The translations under genes were made by a program, and so were the position numbers. Of a stretch of DNA of 64,000 bases, positions 11,701 through 61,188 are shown in pieces. Origin of the DNA: Bugula neritina (taxonomy: Eukaryota > Bryozoa > Gymnolaemata > Cheilostomatida > Bugulidae); NCBI GenBank assembly GCA_964035545.1, contig OZ037771.1:13086980-13150979 (forward strand), written 5' to 3'. Position 1 is the stretch's first letter. Every line of letters begins with the position of its first letter. A model generated the notes under the pieces. The model did no database searches. It was not told where the DNA came from and saw nothing but the letters and a program-made list of their open reading frames with translations.

Positions 11701-14700
11701 GTGAGTATCACAAGGTGTAGCAGTCAATCTAACCTGATGGTTTGTATAGCTTCATGATTTTCACTCAAAGTTCAACGCTGAATGAGTTACTTGAAGGTCA
11801 TTTAATAAAGATTTTGTGATTTAAGTGAAAGCTTTACATTGTGTAGTTCTATTACCATTCTCATTATCAGTTTTATGCCAGTAACTATGCTGGAATATCA
11901 ACATTTTAAAGGACATTTAGTAACAAAGGAGCAAATCGTGTGTTGCTATTAGATCTTCAACGTTAATAGTTTCAGTTAAGTTATAAAGGTGAGTTCAGTT
12001 AAGTTGAATTGACTAAAACTGGTGTATTTATCAGAAAATTAAGTCTTTGCTGAATATACTAAGACAAATTTACTCTGTGAATATACTATGACGAGCTTAC
12101 TGTGTGAATGAAACGTGTCTTATGTCTTTATTCTTGTATCTACAGGAAGTTCAGCTCCAACACCAATGATATCCAAACTAGAGTTGTTAAAATTCTTTCT
12201 GAAGGACTACATGATCCTAGCGCCACTCTGTTCACTCACTACGGCTGTATAATGGCTCTCGGAGAACTGGGACCAGGGGTAACGCCATCACTTTATATGT
12301 TAACGAAGTCTTTCATAGCAGTAATAACTGTACAAACAACATGTTTGACCTGATGTGATACTATTTCCTTTAATAAAACTTTATTTTTAAGCGTATGGTG
12401 TTCTGTAGTTAATTTTTTTGGAAGTGAAATGTATGTTTAAAATAATCTGCCTGTGTGACGGTCTATGTGCAGTTCTTTGGATTCTCAGTTTGAATCGTTA
12501 GCCAATCAGAATGCAGCGTGATCTAACTATCTCTCAAGTTGTCCTCTCTTTGCAGGTAGTTCAGTCGTTCATCATACCAATAGTGAGGAGTGAAGGAGAT
12601 AGACTGAGATCCATACTGGATACTCAACCAGTCAACCCTATAGACAAAGTGTCATGTAACCAGATCAAAGCTGCTTTCATTGTAAGTCCCGCCGTTCAGT
12701 TACTCACATGATATTGCAACTGTTACTGTCTTTTGATTGCTCAACATATAAATCAGCCTCTCTGATGCAATAATATCTTGTTATTCTCCTTTCCATGTCT
12801 GGAAAAGCTTTAAAATCTAATCACAGCTAAATCCTCCACTGAATAATGTGAACTCCCCTTACTTCAAAGTCTCCACCCCTATGAGAACCCCTAATTTCAA
12901 GGGTTTTAAGCAGGCTAAGGACTTGTTTCTACTGTGACACATTTATGACAAGATGACCTTCCTGACATCATCAATGACCTTGACTCGAACATATAACCTG
13001 TGTCACACTAGTCTTAACCACTAAACCACCAGGCTCCTTAACTGTATAATGTAAACAACTCATTCTATATCTATGCGTTGTTGACCAATTATACCAGACA
13101 GAGCTGAGCTAACTAAACTGTACCAGTACGCTTGTCATGAGTGAGTCCGCTAATGATACTGACAACTGCTTGTCTTGCAGAAGTCTTTAGCACCGGCTCT
13201 GCGAGTTCTCAGACGACCTCCAGACCGTCTAGACGCCTACAGACAAGAGTTTGGTTATCTCGGGGCGTACATACACGAGGCAGTGGTTCACTTGAGAAAC
13301 CAGACGGCTGGTGGGAGCAGCAGCGGTGTGGCAGCTGGCACCAGCCTTCTGCACCAGTACACGTCTGCTAGCAATAGCGCACCAGGGGGCGCTAGAGTCA
13401 TGTCTTCTAATCTGGTGAGTCAACTTTGTTGATGTTTGAAATCCACTGGCTGTACCATCTTATATACGGTCTGTGGTATGCTTGAGTGAATGTGCTGCGG
13501 TAGCAGGGGCAAAGCAAGAAAGGTTGTGTCTGCAATAACTTGATATGCACTGTATAGCCTGAGTATTATTATGGCTTGCTTGCTTTATTTTCAAAGATTG
13601 CCTTTGCCAGTAGGTGTGTTTAGCAGTATCAGCATATTTAGTGGTCCTCTGCTCCTTTTGTATGAGTCATAACTGGTAATAATATGAAAAAATATTCGGT
13701 AGCTCTAGCATCTTATGTATGGGCATATACTGTACTGTATCTTGTAGATGGGCATATACTGTACTGTATCATGTAGATGGGCATATACTGTACTGTATCA
13801 TGTAGATGGGCATATACTGTACTGTATCTTTTAGATGGACATATACTGTACTGTATCTTGTAGATGGGCATATACTGTACTGTATCTTGTAGATGGGCAT
13901 ATACTGTATCTTGTAGATGGGCATACCACCTATGCCTTATTTCTCTAACAGATTTAGAAAGTTTCCTCACTCGTCTCTGCCACCAATACGTTCACCTCAC
14001 CCCTCTTCACATCACAGATCCTTCCCTCCCCACCAATCTTCTTTCCCCTCTCATCCTCACATGTCTCCGCGCTCCTATTTCCATTACACGCCCTACCCCT
14101 CCAGGCGGTCTGGATCAGCCCCTTATTCCCCTGCCATGCTATCCACTCCTGCACCCTACACACATTCATTTCCCTCCACCCCCGTGCCTGTAGCTGGCGA
14201 GTATCCTGGGAGTCGTCCCTCTCCATTTCTAGACAGCTCTCTCTCTAACCTCCACTCTCGGCAGCACCTTGAGGCTGACTCTGTTACCGACAGCAGTCAT
14301 GTGGTAAACTCTTGGATCTTCCATCGTTCTTTCTTCTGTTCGCCATTTTGTTCTTTCACCAGTTTACGCTCGGTTACTTTGCTTTAATTGCATCCACTTT
14401 ATGTTGTGGTTCCATGTTCTGGTTATTTAATAGTATGAAGTATTTTATCATATGGTTATTACAAGCTTGTTATGTTAATTATAGTTAATTGGGCAATTCT
14501 TTTGTTTAAATTGTGTTTTCTATCAAAAAATTGGAAAGATGGCTCTGTAAATATTTTAACCCCAAAAAATCTAAAAACAAACTTTAATTTAGAGATACCC
14601 TGTTACTCTATTTATTAGCTGGTATAAAACCCTGTAAACAAATAGTTTGATAGACTCATATTTTGTAAGTGTAGACTATGTTTGTAGAGAAGCCAGAACA

Positions 14701-16320
14701 CAGTGGTTCTGACACACGGCAGCGTTGGTGGAAGCAGCACAGCTGGTGTCGGTAGAAGTTTCTCTTTACCAATCGGAGGTAGAAGTGTGGCAGGAGTACG
14801 TAACCCAGTCTCTACAAACCCGCCCTCACCTCTTATCAGGTATTGTATAGGCGTTTTGCTAGGAGACTGGTATTGTATAGGCACGTTGCTAGGAAACTGG
14901 TATTGTATAGGCACGTTGCTAGGAGACTGGTATTGTATAGGCACATTGCTAGGAGACTGGTATTGTATAGGCATGTTGCTAGAAGACTGGTGTTGTATAG
15001 GCACGTTGCTAGGAGACTGGTATTGTATATGCACGTTGCTAGGAGACTGGTATTGTATAGGAATGTTGCTAGAAGACTGGTGTTGTATAGGCACGTTGCT
15101 AGGAGACTGGTATTGTATAGGCACATTGCTAGGAGACAGGCATTGTATAGGCACGTTGCTAGGAGACTGGTATTGTATAGGCACATTGCTAGGAGACTGT
15201 TATTGTATAGGCGTGTTGCTAGGAGACAGGCATTGTATAGACGTGTTGCTAGGAGACAGGCATTGTGGAACATTTATTCTTCTGCAAGTACCTTAGAAGT
15301 TGCTTGTTTTTACTAGTTTCAGTGTAGAAATCAGTTGATGTTTAATGTCACTGTTTATTTACTGTAGCTTGATAGTTTTTCTTAACTTTTGTCGACATGT
15401 ATTTGAGTATGAAGCCTGTCGATTTTTTCCCAGTTCAATAGTTTATTTTTACCACAGAATAAGCAGTGGCACATCACTGGTTAGAACCCCCTCTACTCCA
15501 ACCACACCTGGCTCCACTCCTGGCTTACAAAGGTTTTTACCCATGTCAACCCCTTCATCTTCATCCGCACCTGGCGGCAGCTCACAGCAGCAATCTATAC
15601 CGTCTGGTACAACAATAGTTAAAGTAAGTTACCCAACTCTTTTACTGCGCACTATGAAGTATGTACTGTGGTGTCATTTTTTGTGAAATTTTCCGTGTTT
15701 GAAAGTTTCTAAGGTACACCATCTACTGGATGATACAATTTCGTTGGTTTGATGACATCATGTTTTGTTGTGAATAGTAGTCTTGATAAAATCGTCGCAT
15801 GGTTTTATGTTGTGTACTATTATAAATATATCTTGTGTTATGTTGCAAAACATAACGAAAAAGTGTTTCGGGATAAGTTGTAGCTAATTAGCTCTTATAT
15901 GCTTGTACTATTTTATTGTATTTATTACTTCTCATTTCATTTAATTATCTTACATAATACTGTATTGTATTTTTATTGTATTTAATATATCTTACATAAT
16001 ACTTTATTGTGTTTATTATATCTCCATTTTATTCAATATATTTTACATAATGTTATATTTTATTGATAATATTTGAATAATATATTTAATATATATTACA
16101 TGATACATAGTATATTTTCTATTATATTTGATAATCTTACATAATACGTAAAATATTTCTGTCATAGGTTGTGTCAGCATCCCCAGCCACATCCGCTGCC
16201 TTCTCAAGTCGGCAAACGGTGACCAGTAAACCTCCTCATACTGACAGTATTCAGTCGGCAGCCGCTGGAGATCAAACCCCTAACCTCTTGTCGACCTTTG
16301 ACACTTCCCCACCCACTTAG
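8740..16320 (+). CDS. TAF6: TAF6, TFIID subunit 6
   Basis: TAF6 pairs with TAF9 through a histone fold in TFIID (and SAGA-type complexes) in the nucleus and supports RNA polymerase II initiation. Thirteen exons join without frame breaks: 8740-8909, 9592-9697, 9793-9946, 10352-10447, 10695-10810, 11330-11700, 12146-12278, 12556-12681, 13181-13414, 13917-14303, 14688-14839, 15458-15623 and 16168-16320 (2,364 nt, 787 residues; human about 677). An in-frame TGA at 8725 lies upstream of the ATG. The histone fold is at about residues 20-95 ([15 protein letters not shown] ... [15 protein letters not shown]). The conserved linker has [12 protein letters not shown]. The TAF6C HEAT-repeat domain is at about 215-480 ([38 protein letters not shown]). 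The C-terminal part is Ser/Pro/Gly-rich and poorly conserved, so exons 10-12 rest on frame continuity alone. Exon 5 has a second acceptor (start 10656) that would add 13 residues. Confidence 0.95.
9377..9568. repeat. Tandem repeat, ~44-bp unit, ~4 copies
   Basis: Units containing CACTTGCTACAGTGTGCTG and AATAACTAGCTACAAATA lie in TAF6 intron 1, ending just before the exon 2 acceptor. Confidence 0.9.
10640..10710 (+). repeat. Duplicated acceptor segment before TAF6 exon 5
   Basis: TATGATTGTAGTCGTAAAGT and TATGATTGTAGTCGAGAAGT lie 39 bp apart. Both contain a TTGTAG acceptor, and both join exon 4 in the same frame. Confidence 0.85.
12872..13036 (-). mobile_element. tRNA-headed SINE, diverged copy
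   Basis: The minus strand starts with AGCCTGGTGGTTTAGTGGTT (A-box-like) and has GTTCGAGTCAAGG (B-box-like). It then shows the family tail: a TGATGTCAGGAAG-type segment, TGTCACAGTAG, AAGTCCTTAGCCTGC and a stretch matching TCAGGGGTTTCTCA. It lies inside TAF6 intron 8. Confidence 0.8.
13712..13922 (+). repeat. Minisatellite, 29-bp unit, carries exon 10 acceptor
   Basis: About eight copies of a unit with ATGGGCATATACTGTACTGT followed by ATCTTGTAG. The last copy supplies the TAF6 exon 10 acceptor (TCTTGTAG) and the first exon bases ATGGGCATA, so every unit repeats the intron-exon border. Confidence 0.95.
14836..15268 (+). repeat. Minisatellite, exact 30-bp unit, carries exon 11 donor
   Basis: About 14 copies of TATTGTATAGGCACGTTGCT plus AGGAGACTGG. 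The array starts at the TAF6 exon 11 donor (CAG|GTATTG), and most units contain GGTATTG. Because 30 is a multiple of three, several frames on both strands stay open through the array; these are not separate genes. Confidence 0.95.
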
Positions 16321-17104
16321 CTTGTGTTTATACGCCTAGAATTGCGAGTGTTAAGTTATAGCACCCGCAACACACTTGAGTTTTTTATTCTAAGTCTATA
16401 CTGCTCTTCAATTTACTCTCAGCAACTGGTTTTTTGAAGTTTTTTTAACTGTCAAACCAGGTGTAAAGTTTTTCTGTATAAAGTTATAAATGAAAAGTAG
16501 TAGTGGGCATGCTCTCTACTATTGTATATAATCATGTATGTATTTTACTGTATTTATCTAGTTGTTAACAAACTTATCATTGCACTAGTAGTATTGTAAA
16601 CATTGCGCTAGTAGTATTGTGAACATTGCGTTAGTAACCTTAAAAATCTGCTACCTGTTTTACTGCTGTTCATTCTAGTACCTGGAGATTCCAGTTTATT
16701 CAAAATGACATCAGGAATTGGAACTTTGTAGGGAGAATATTATTTAATTATGAAAATATCTTTTGTAAAAATATATTGCAAATAGTATTCTTTAAAGTTA
16801 AAATAAAATATTACTTTAAAAATAATAATAAAATGAACTTGCTTTTGGAGTATGTTTCATGTAGAGTGTAATGTTACACCAAACAGTAACTATGTAAGGT
16901 GTATTTAATTTTTTTGGCATGTTAATATGAAGATATATCTCTTGTGAATCTAGTGACATTATAGTCAATCTAATAAAGAATTACATGAACATTATTGTAT
17001 AATTAGAGGAATAAATATTACATCTGTATATAAGATTTTAGTTGAGCATAATAAACTACTGTGTAGTAGACATATAACCTGCATATGCGTTGTTATTAAT
17101 GGCT
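16321..17104. other. Convergent TAF6 / hexosaminidase 3' region
   Basis: Only 784 bp separate the two stop codons. Plus-strand AATAAA polyadenylation signals for TAF6 are at 16802-16807, 16972-16977 and 17010-17015. No clear minus-strand AATAAA was found before 17105, so the hexosaminidase transcript probably ends inside the TAF6 3' UTR. No other gene is visible. Confidence 0.6.
16972..16977 (+). promoter_or_regulatory. Candidate TAF6 polyadenylation signal
   Basis: AATAAA about 650 bp after the TAF6 stop. Alternatives are at 16802 and 17010. Confidence 0.45.
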
Positions 17105-31050
<13,946 letters not shown>

Positions 31051-32133
31051 GGTAACCAACTAGTTAGTTGTTTGTTATCTATAATTTTCAAGCATGTAAT
31101 CTCGCTATACTTATAACTTTCTGAAAATATCAACAGTCATCCCTTATTTACAACTTTTCTTAAATGTAGCCAATCACAAATAACTACAATGAGATACTGT
31201 TCCTGTTCCTGATTGCCAATTGCTATGGCAACATCAAACGCGATTGCAATGACACAGTATGATGTCAACACTGCCGGTCGTATCTAAATAATATGTTGAC
31301 GTTTTTTTGCTACGTGCTATACTTTAAATATGTGTTAGAAACAGCATAAGGTAGGTTAGTGTATGCAAATTAAGAATACATGAGAACTTTCTGGTTTTTG
31401 CAATTCCTGCTTCAAGCCTATCATGTGCAGCATAGGTATAGTTTCCCTGTTGCCTTATTTCTTGCAATATAGTCTGCATATAGTCATTTTAAAAACTGCA
31501 AATGGACTCACTGAAGTTCTCACACTAATCAGCGGTATATTGCCTTAACTCTAAGCCTGGGAGATCTAAACTACTGTAATAGTTATTCGTTAACTGCAAG
31601 TCGTATGGCACCAACAACTATACAAACAAGTAAAAGTGCTCAAGTCACTTGAGGCTAATGTTTCAACATTGAAACATTAAATCAACTCAAGTTTCTTGCC
31701 AAGTCAAACTTAAGTGTAAGCTGTTTGAGACTGTAGACTAAAACTCCATTTCCTATCCCTGCCAGCAAGATATTTACAGGCTATTAGTATCACAGTCATA
31801 TCACGTGTTACTGCACGTGTTATGCTGTAGAGAATTTTAGAGATTAGGTGTTTGTTATATGTCAATGTAGCTGTCAAAATGGCTATCACTGCTTTTAATA
31901 ATAATATAGTAACATCTGTTCTTTGTTTTCTTGTGTTTTATGTAAACATTTTAATACATTCAAATCATCTTTTAGGAATATGAAAATATAGCAACAGTTG
32001 GGTTGACAAAATTTTTATTATATAACATGTTTCAAGGATAAAAAAGTTAAATCATAATTAAATAAATTAAACACCTTCAGATTGAAATTGCAAAAATAAC
32101 TATATATTATATATACAAGTGTAAATAAGTTAA

Positions 32134-32351
32134 TATAGGGAGCAGCCGTGGTCTAGTGGTTAGAGCGTTTGCCTAGTAAATAGGAGGTAATGAGTTCCAG
32201 CCCGGACAAAGGCCATTCGTGATGTTAGAAAGAGCATCCAATCATAATTGCTCCTGTGTCACATATGAATAAGTCCTTAGCCCAATTTAACAAAAACCCT
32301 TTCATCAGGAGTTTCTCACAGGAATAAAGACTCTAAACTTCTGTGAGTTTT
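32134..32351 (+). mobile_element. Full-length tRNA-derived SINE with target duplication
   Basis: Flanked by perfect 14-bp direct repeats TGTAAATAAGTTAA at 32120-32133 and 32352-32365. The head AGCAGCCGTGGTCTAGTGGT then TAGAGCG matches a pol III A box (TGGTCTAGTGG), and GAGTTCCAGCCC matches a B box. The core GTGATGTTAGAAAGAGCATC and CATAATTGCTCCTGTGTCAC is shared with the copies at 12872, 19978 and 37200. Confidence 0.93.
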
Positions 32352-32458
32352 TGTAAATAAGTTAACATGTTTTAATAGTTCATATTAAAATTGTGTCAAT
32401 AATAGATTTACACGTATACCTTACAATTTTAGTTGTATCTATTTCATATAGACCATAC

Positions 32459-32882
32459 ATGGGTCATTTTACTTAATTTAGTACACACTGGAAATTTCCA
32501 GTTTTTAGCTATTTTTCACAAATTAGCTGCTAATGAACATGGGCTTTTGTCCAAAACTAGTGAAATATGAATAAATACACTTAAACAATCAAGGTTTTTC
32601 TTAATTTTGCTTAATTTCCAATGTTTTTTTCTTATTATTCAGCTACTTTTGATTGCAAAGAGTTAGGGGTTTTTCATAACACTCTGCAATCAAAAGTAGC
32701 TGAATAATTAGGAAAAACATGGGAAATTAAGCAAAATTAAAAAGAACCTTGATTAGTAAGATGTATTTATTCATATTTCACTAATTTTGGGCAAAAGCCC
32801 ATGTTCATCAGCAGCTAATTTGTGAAAATGGCTAAAAACTGGAGATTTCCAGTGTGTACTAAAATAAGTAAAATGACCCATA
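32459..32882. mobile_element. Foldback element, ~424-bp near-perfect palindrome
   Basis: The arms start ATGGGTCATTTTACTTA and end in its reverse complement, TAAGTAAAATGACCCAT-like. Each arm is about 195 bp and matches the other along its length. Examples are TTCAGCTACTTTTGATTGCA and TGCAATCAAAAGTAGCTGAA next to a loop of about 30 bp at 32661-32690. There is no coding capacity, so it is probably a non-autonomous DNA transposon. Confidence 0.92.
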
Positions 32883-33477
32883 TGTCATTATAGAATAATA
32901 AACTGTATACAAAACTCACATCACATGTCCATATATATAAACAAAAAATATTATATTTTTCCCAACATATTATAACAAAATATTACATTGGTAACAATAA
33001 AACACTGCAAGTATAAAAATAGAATTCTTAATTACAGTATGCATGTTGAACAGAAAGTAGTTTAGCTAGCTGATATGTAACATGTACACAATACATACAC
33101 CATGCGTATGTTATATACCACATAAGATTAATAATTAAGTTTCATTAATGGGTTGTGAATTTATGCTCATACTTCGGAGTTACACTTTCCTTAAATGAAA
33201 GAGTATTGTGGAGAGATAACTCGGCAGTTGTTCAAAAGGATGACCTAGATAATGCATTTGCTCTTCATTTCCGTTATTGACCGCTCCCAATAAGTTTGCA
33301 GACTCACAGACAGTAAAATTATTTTGGTAAATACTAAGTTATAAAGTGATCCTAGAATTCTGATAGAATAGTAAATAAAAACTTGGCTATAGTTTCTGTA
33401 TTTATAGAGTTAAATTGCATGCATAAAATGTTATTTGAAAGAAAATTTTGCATTTAAACTCGTCAAGTTTACTCATT

Positions 33478-34170
33478 AGTCATTACTGTTAGTGTTACTG
33501 TTAGTGTTACTCGTATTCCCACTTTTACTCTTAGTCTTAGAGTTTCAGTTACTGTTAGCGTTACAGTGTTAGTACTTAGAGTTAGTACAGGTGCTTACTC
33601 GTAGTAGTAATAGTAATGCTAATACTAATAGTAATAGTAAATGTAATAGTTGCTCATGGTGATGACTGATGTACATCAGTACTTGTTAAGAGTGTTGCTG
33701 GTAGACGTTCGTGGTACTAATGGACAATGGCTTTACTTCATTAATTTATACTTGTTCAATCACAATGTTAAATATACTACCATTGTTAGTATTATCAATT
33801 TACTTTGAGTGATTGTTGGAAGTTGAAGCCAATGATTGTGGAATTCAATGAATGAATTTTGTATGATTAGCACAATGTTATACGTATTGTTATAGTGAAT
33901 GCAATACTAATTTATTATGGCTAATACAACTACAAGTAATAGTTAAAGTAGTTCTTACTCACTAACTTTTAGTAAGTGTCTTTAAAATCGGTTCAATTTC
34001 ATTAAATAATACTAATATCATTACCTATTAGTTATTACTTATTAAATTTATCTAAACTTATACACTCAGTATTACGCTTATACTATTAAATTTACTTATA
34101 GTTATATTGATAATGATATTAGTATTACTGTTAATAATACTAATAGTACTACTATTAGTAGCCTAAATCC
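33478..34170. repeat. Low-complexity TTAGTGTTAC / TAGTAATAG block
   Basis: Scattered words GTTACTGTTAGTGTTAC, AGTAATAGTAATGCTAATAC and TAATACTAATAGTACTAC, with the same vocabulary as the block upstream of TAF6. Confidence 0.75.
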
Positions 34171-34836
34171 AATAGTATTACCCATACAGTTAGTGTTACT
34201 CAAAACTAATAGTTATATCTATATGGTTGTAGTCACTTATATTTAGTTTTATAATATCAGTATCGTTATTAGTGATTGTTAAAAATAAAAATTAACACAA
34301 GCCCAGCATTTAACTTGAAGCTTCAGAGAGTGAAATTGAAAGTATTTTTAGTGCATCAATAATTTATATAATTTAATATAAATATTCAATTCATCAAGTA
34401 GTGTGACTCTAAGGTAAAGCCATTTGTTCTTAGCTGTCAGCTTACTAACTACACTCATCTTCATTTTGATAATTTGAATGATAATGATCATAATGATTAA
34501 GTTGCTAAATTTTAGCAGGTAAGGTTACAGTCCTGCTAAGTATTTGATGATCTAGCATATGATTATCCTTTTTACAAGTTCGTAGTCAGATTTTTATTAA
34601 AAGTCAGGTTTATAGCTTGCCTCAAGTGACAAAACATTGGCATAAGTCTAAACAGGGGCTTGAAACTAACTACACAAAATATAGACTTGACTTGTTGCTT
34701 TATAAAAGTTTATTTCACTACTCTAGATATAGGTAGTAGACGTAATAGTTTCTCCTGTAACAAGCGGTAATACTGCAGTTGTTTCACTCCAACAGGTAAC
34801 TTGTTACAATATTCGACAAACGGGACTGTGTAAAAC

Positions 34837-60007
<25,171 letters not shown>

Positions 60008-61188
60008 TTGCTAAGCAACGAACTTTCAGTTGTCTTCTGTAACTCTGTGTTCTATTCATTGTAGTCAACTTTAGTTGAAGCTATCTTATTTACTTTCCAT
60101 GTAGCTTTTGTGATATTTTATTAGTTTTAGCTGCTTAAATACAAAATAAATCTATTTCATATGCGCCTTTATACTCAGATTCATGATCTCGAATTTAAAA
60201 TGAAAATATCTCAACATTAGAAAAAGACCAGGACACCAAAAGCAAAACAAAAACCGGCGCCATGTTTTTTTTAGTTCTCAGTTTACACAACTGCTTCGCC
60301 ACTCACTAAAGACGGAATGGCCATGATATCACAATTTACTGGAGGTGTTTTTATTAGAAATTATTAGCCATTGATAGCCATTACTAGCTTTGCCGTAACA
60401 TACACCTTGCTCCTTTTAATTATATTTGATAAACTATTCCTTTGATGTCTATATACTTGTGAGTAGATGTAGTAAAGTAAATTGATTACCCTTGATCTAA
60501 TCAAATGCATTCTACATTGCAGCAACCAATGAAAAAAAGTGTAACATTGTTAAACTCATTGATTTTAATTTTCCATTTATACAATATAAAAATGGAAGGA
60601 GAATATAGTTTTACATTTGAATATTTACAAAACAAATAATATACATAAATAGTTGAAAAATATTAATAGTCGAAATGGTAATCCACAAATTTACACAATG
60701 ATGGGTTTTCTAGTTCAGGTACATGAAATAACTGCAGAAAAGTATAATTAAGAATAAAACTAGCCAAAATGGCAATACTTTGGTCTTGTGGCTCGAATAA
60801 CATATTCTAAGTATTTCCTAGAAGCTACACCAAACAGATCATTTCAATATACAAAATTCTAGTAAGTAAAAATAGCATCCGCCAAAAATGAAGCTTTGAG
60901 CGTTGACGTGACTATATAACAATGGGGTGTATACAGTGGACACATGGATTATACGATTGCATAGGCAAAACCTACAACTTATGCCTAGAACATATGAAAA
61001 AGAAGGTATACAAAGTATAAGAAGGCCAATAAAATTAGTAAGTAGTAAAAAGATATGTACGATAAGGATATCAAGTTTTCAGTACATATTTGTACAAAAC
61101 TGAATAGACTAATACTGTCGAAAATATACAATAAAACAAGCAAAGTTGAGAAATAGTCTTAGTAGCCTTAGCTGTTATGCACAAGAAA
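60008..61188. other. Convergent alpha-spectrin / Dachsous-like 3' region
   Basis: Both 3' UTRs and a short intergenic stretch, A/T-rich. No repeat array, mobile element or further gene was seen. Confidence 0.6.
60145..60150 (+). promoter_or_regulatory. Alpha-spectrin polyadenylation signal
   Basis: AATAAA 138 bp after the stop, the first such hexamer on the plus strand. Confidence 0.65.

Larger units (their letters stand above)
31051..34836. other. Divergent hexosaminidase / alpha-spectrin intergenic region
   Basis: About 3.8 kb between start codons. It holds a SINE, a foldback element and a TTAGTGTTAC/TAGTAATAG simple-sequence block, each listed separately. Promoters of both genes should be here, but no element could be assigned with confidence. 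No other coding region was recognised. Confidence 0.6.

Noticed and set aside
14615-15316. Several overlapping repeat proteins on both strands at the TAF6 intron 11 array
   Set aside because: They derive from the 30-bp minisatellite. Only the TAF6-frame read-through is kept, as a finding.
32134-32215. A functional tRNA gene
   Set aside because: A- and B-box-like words are present, but no clean cloverleaf could be drawn by eye, and the sequence continues into a SINE body with target duplications.
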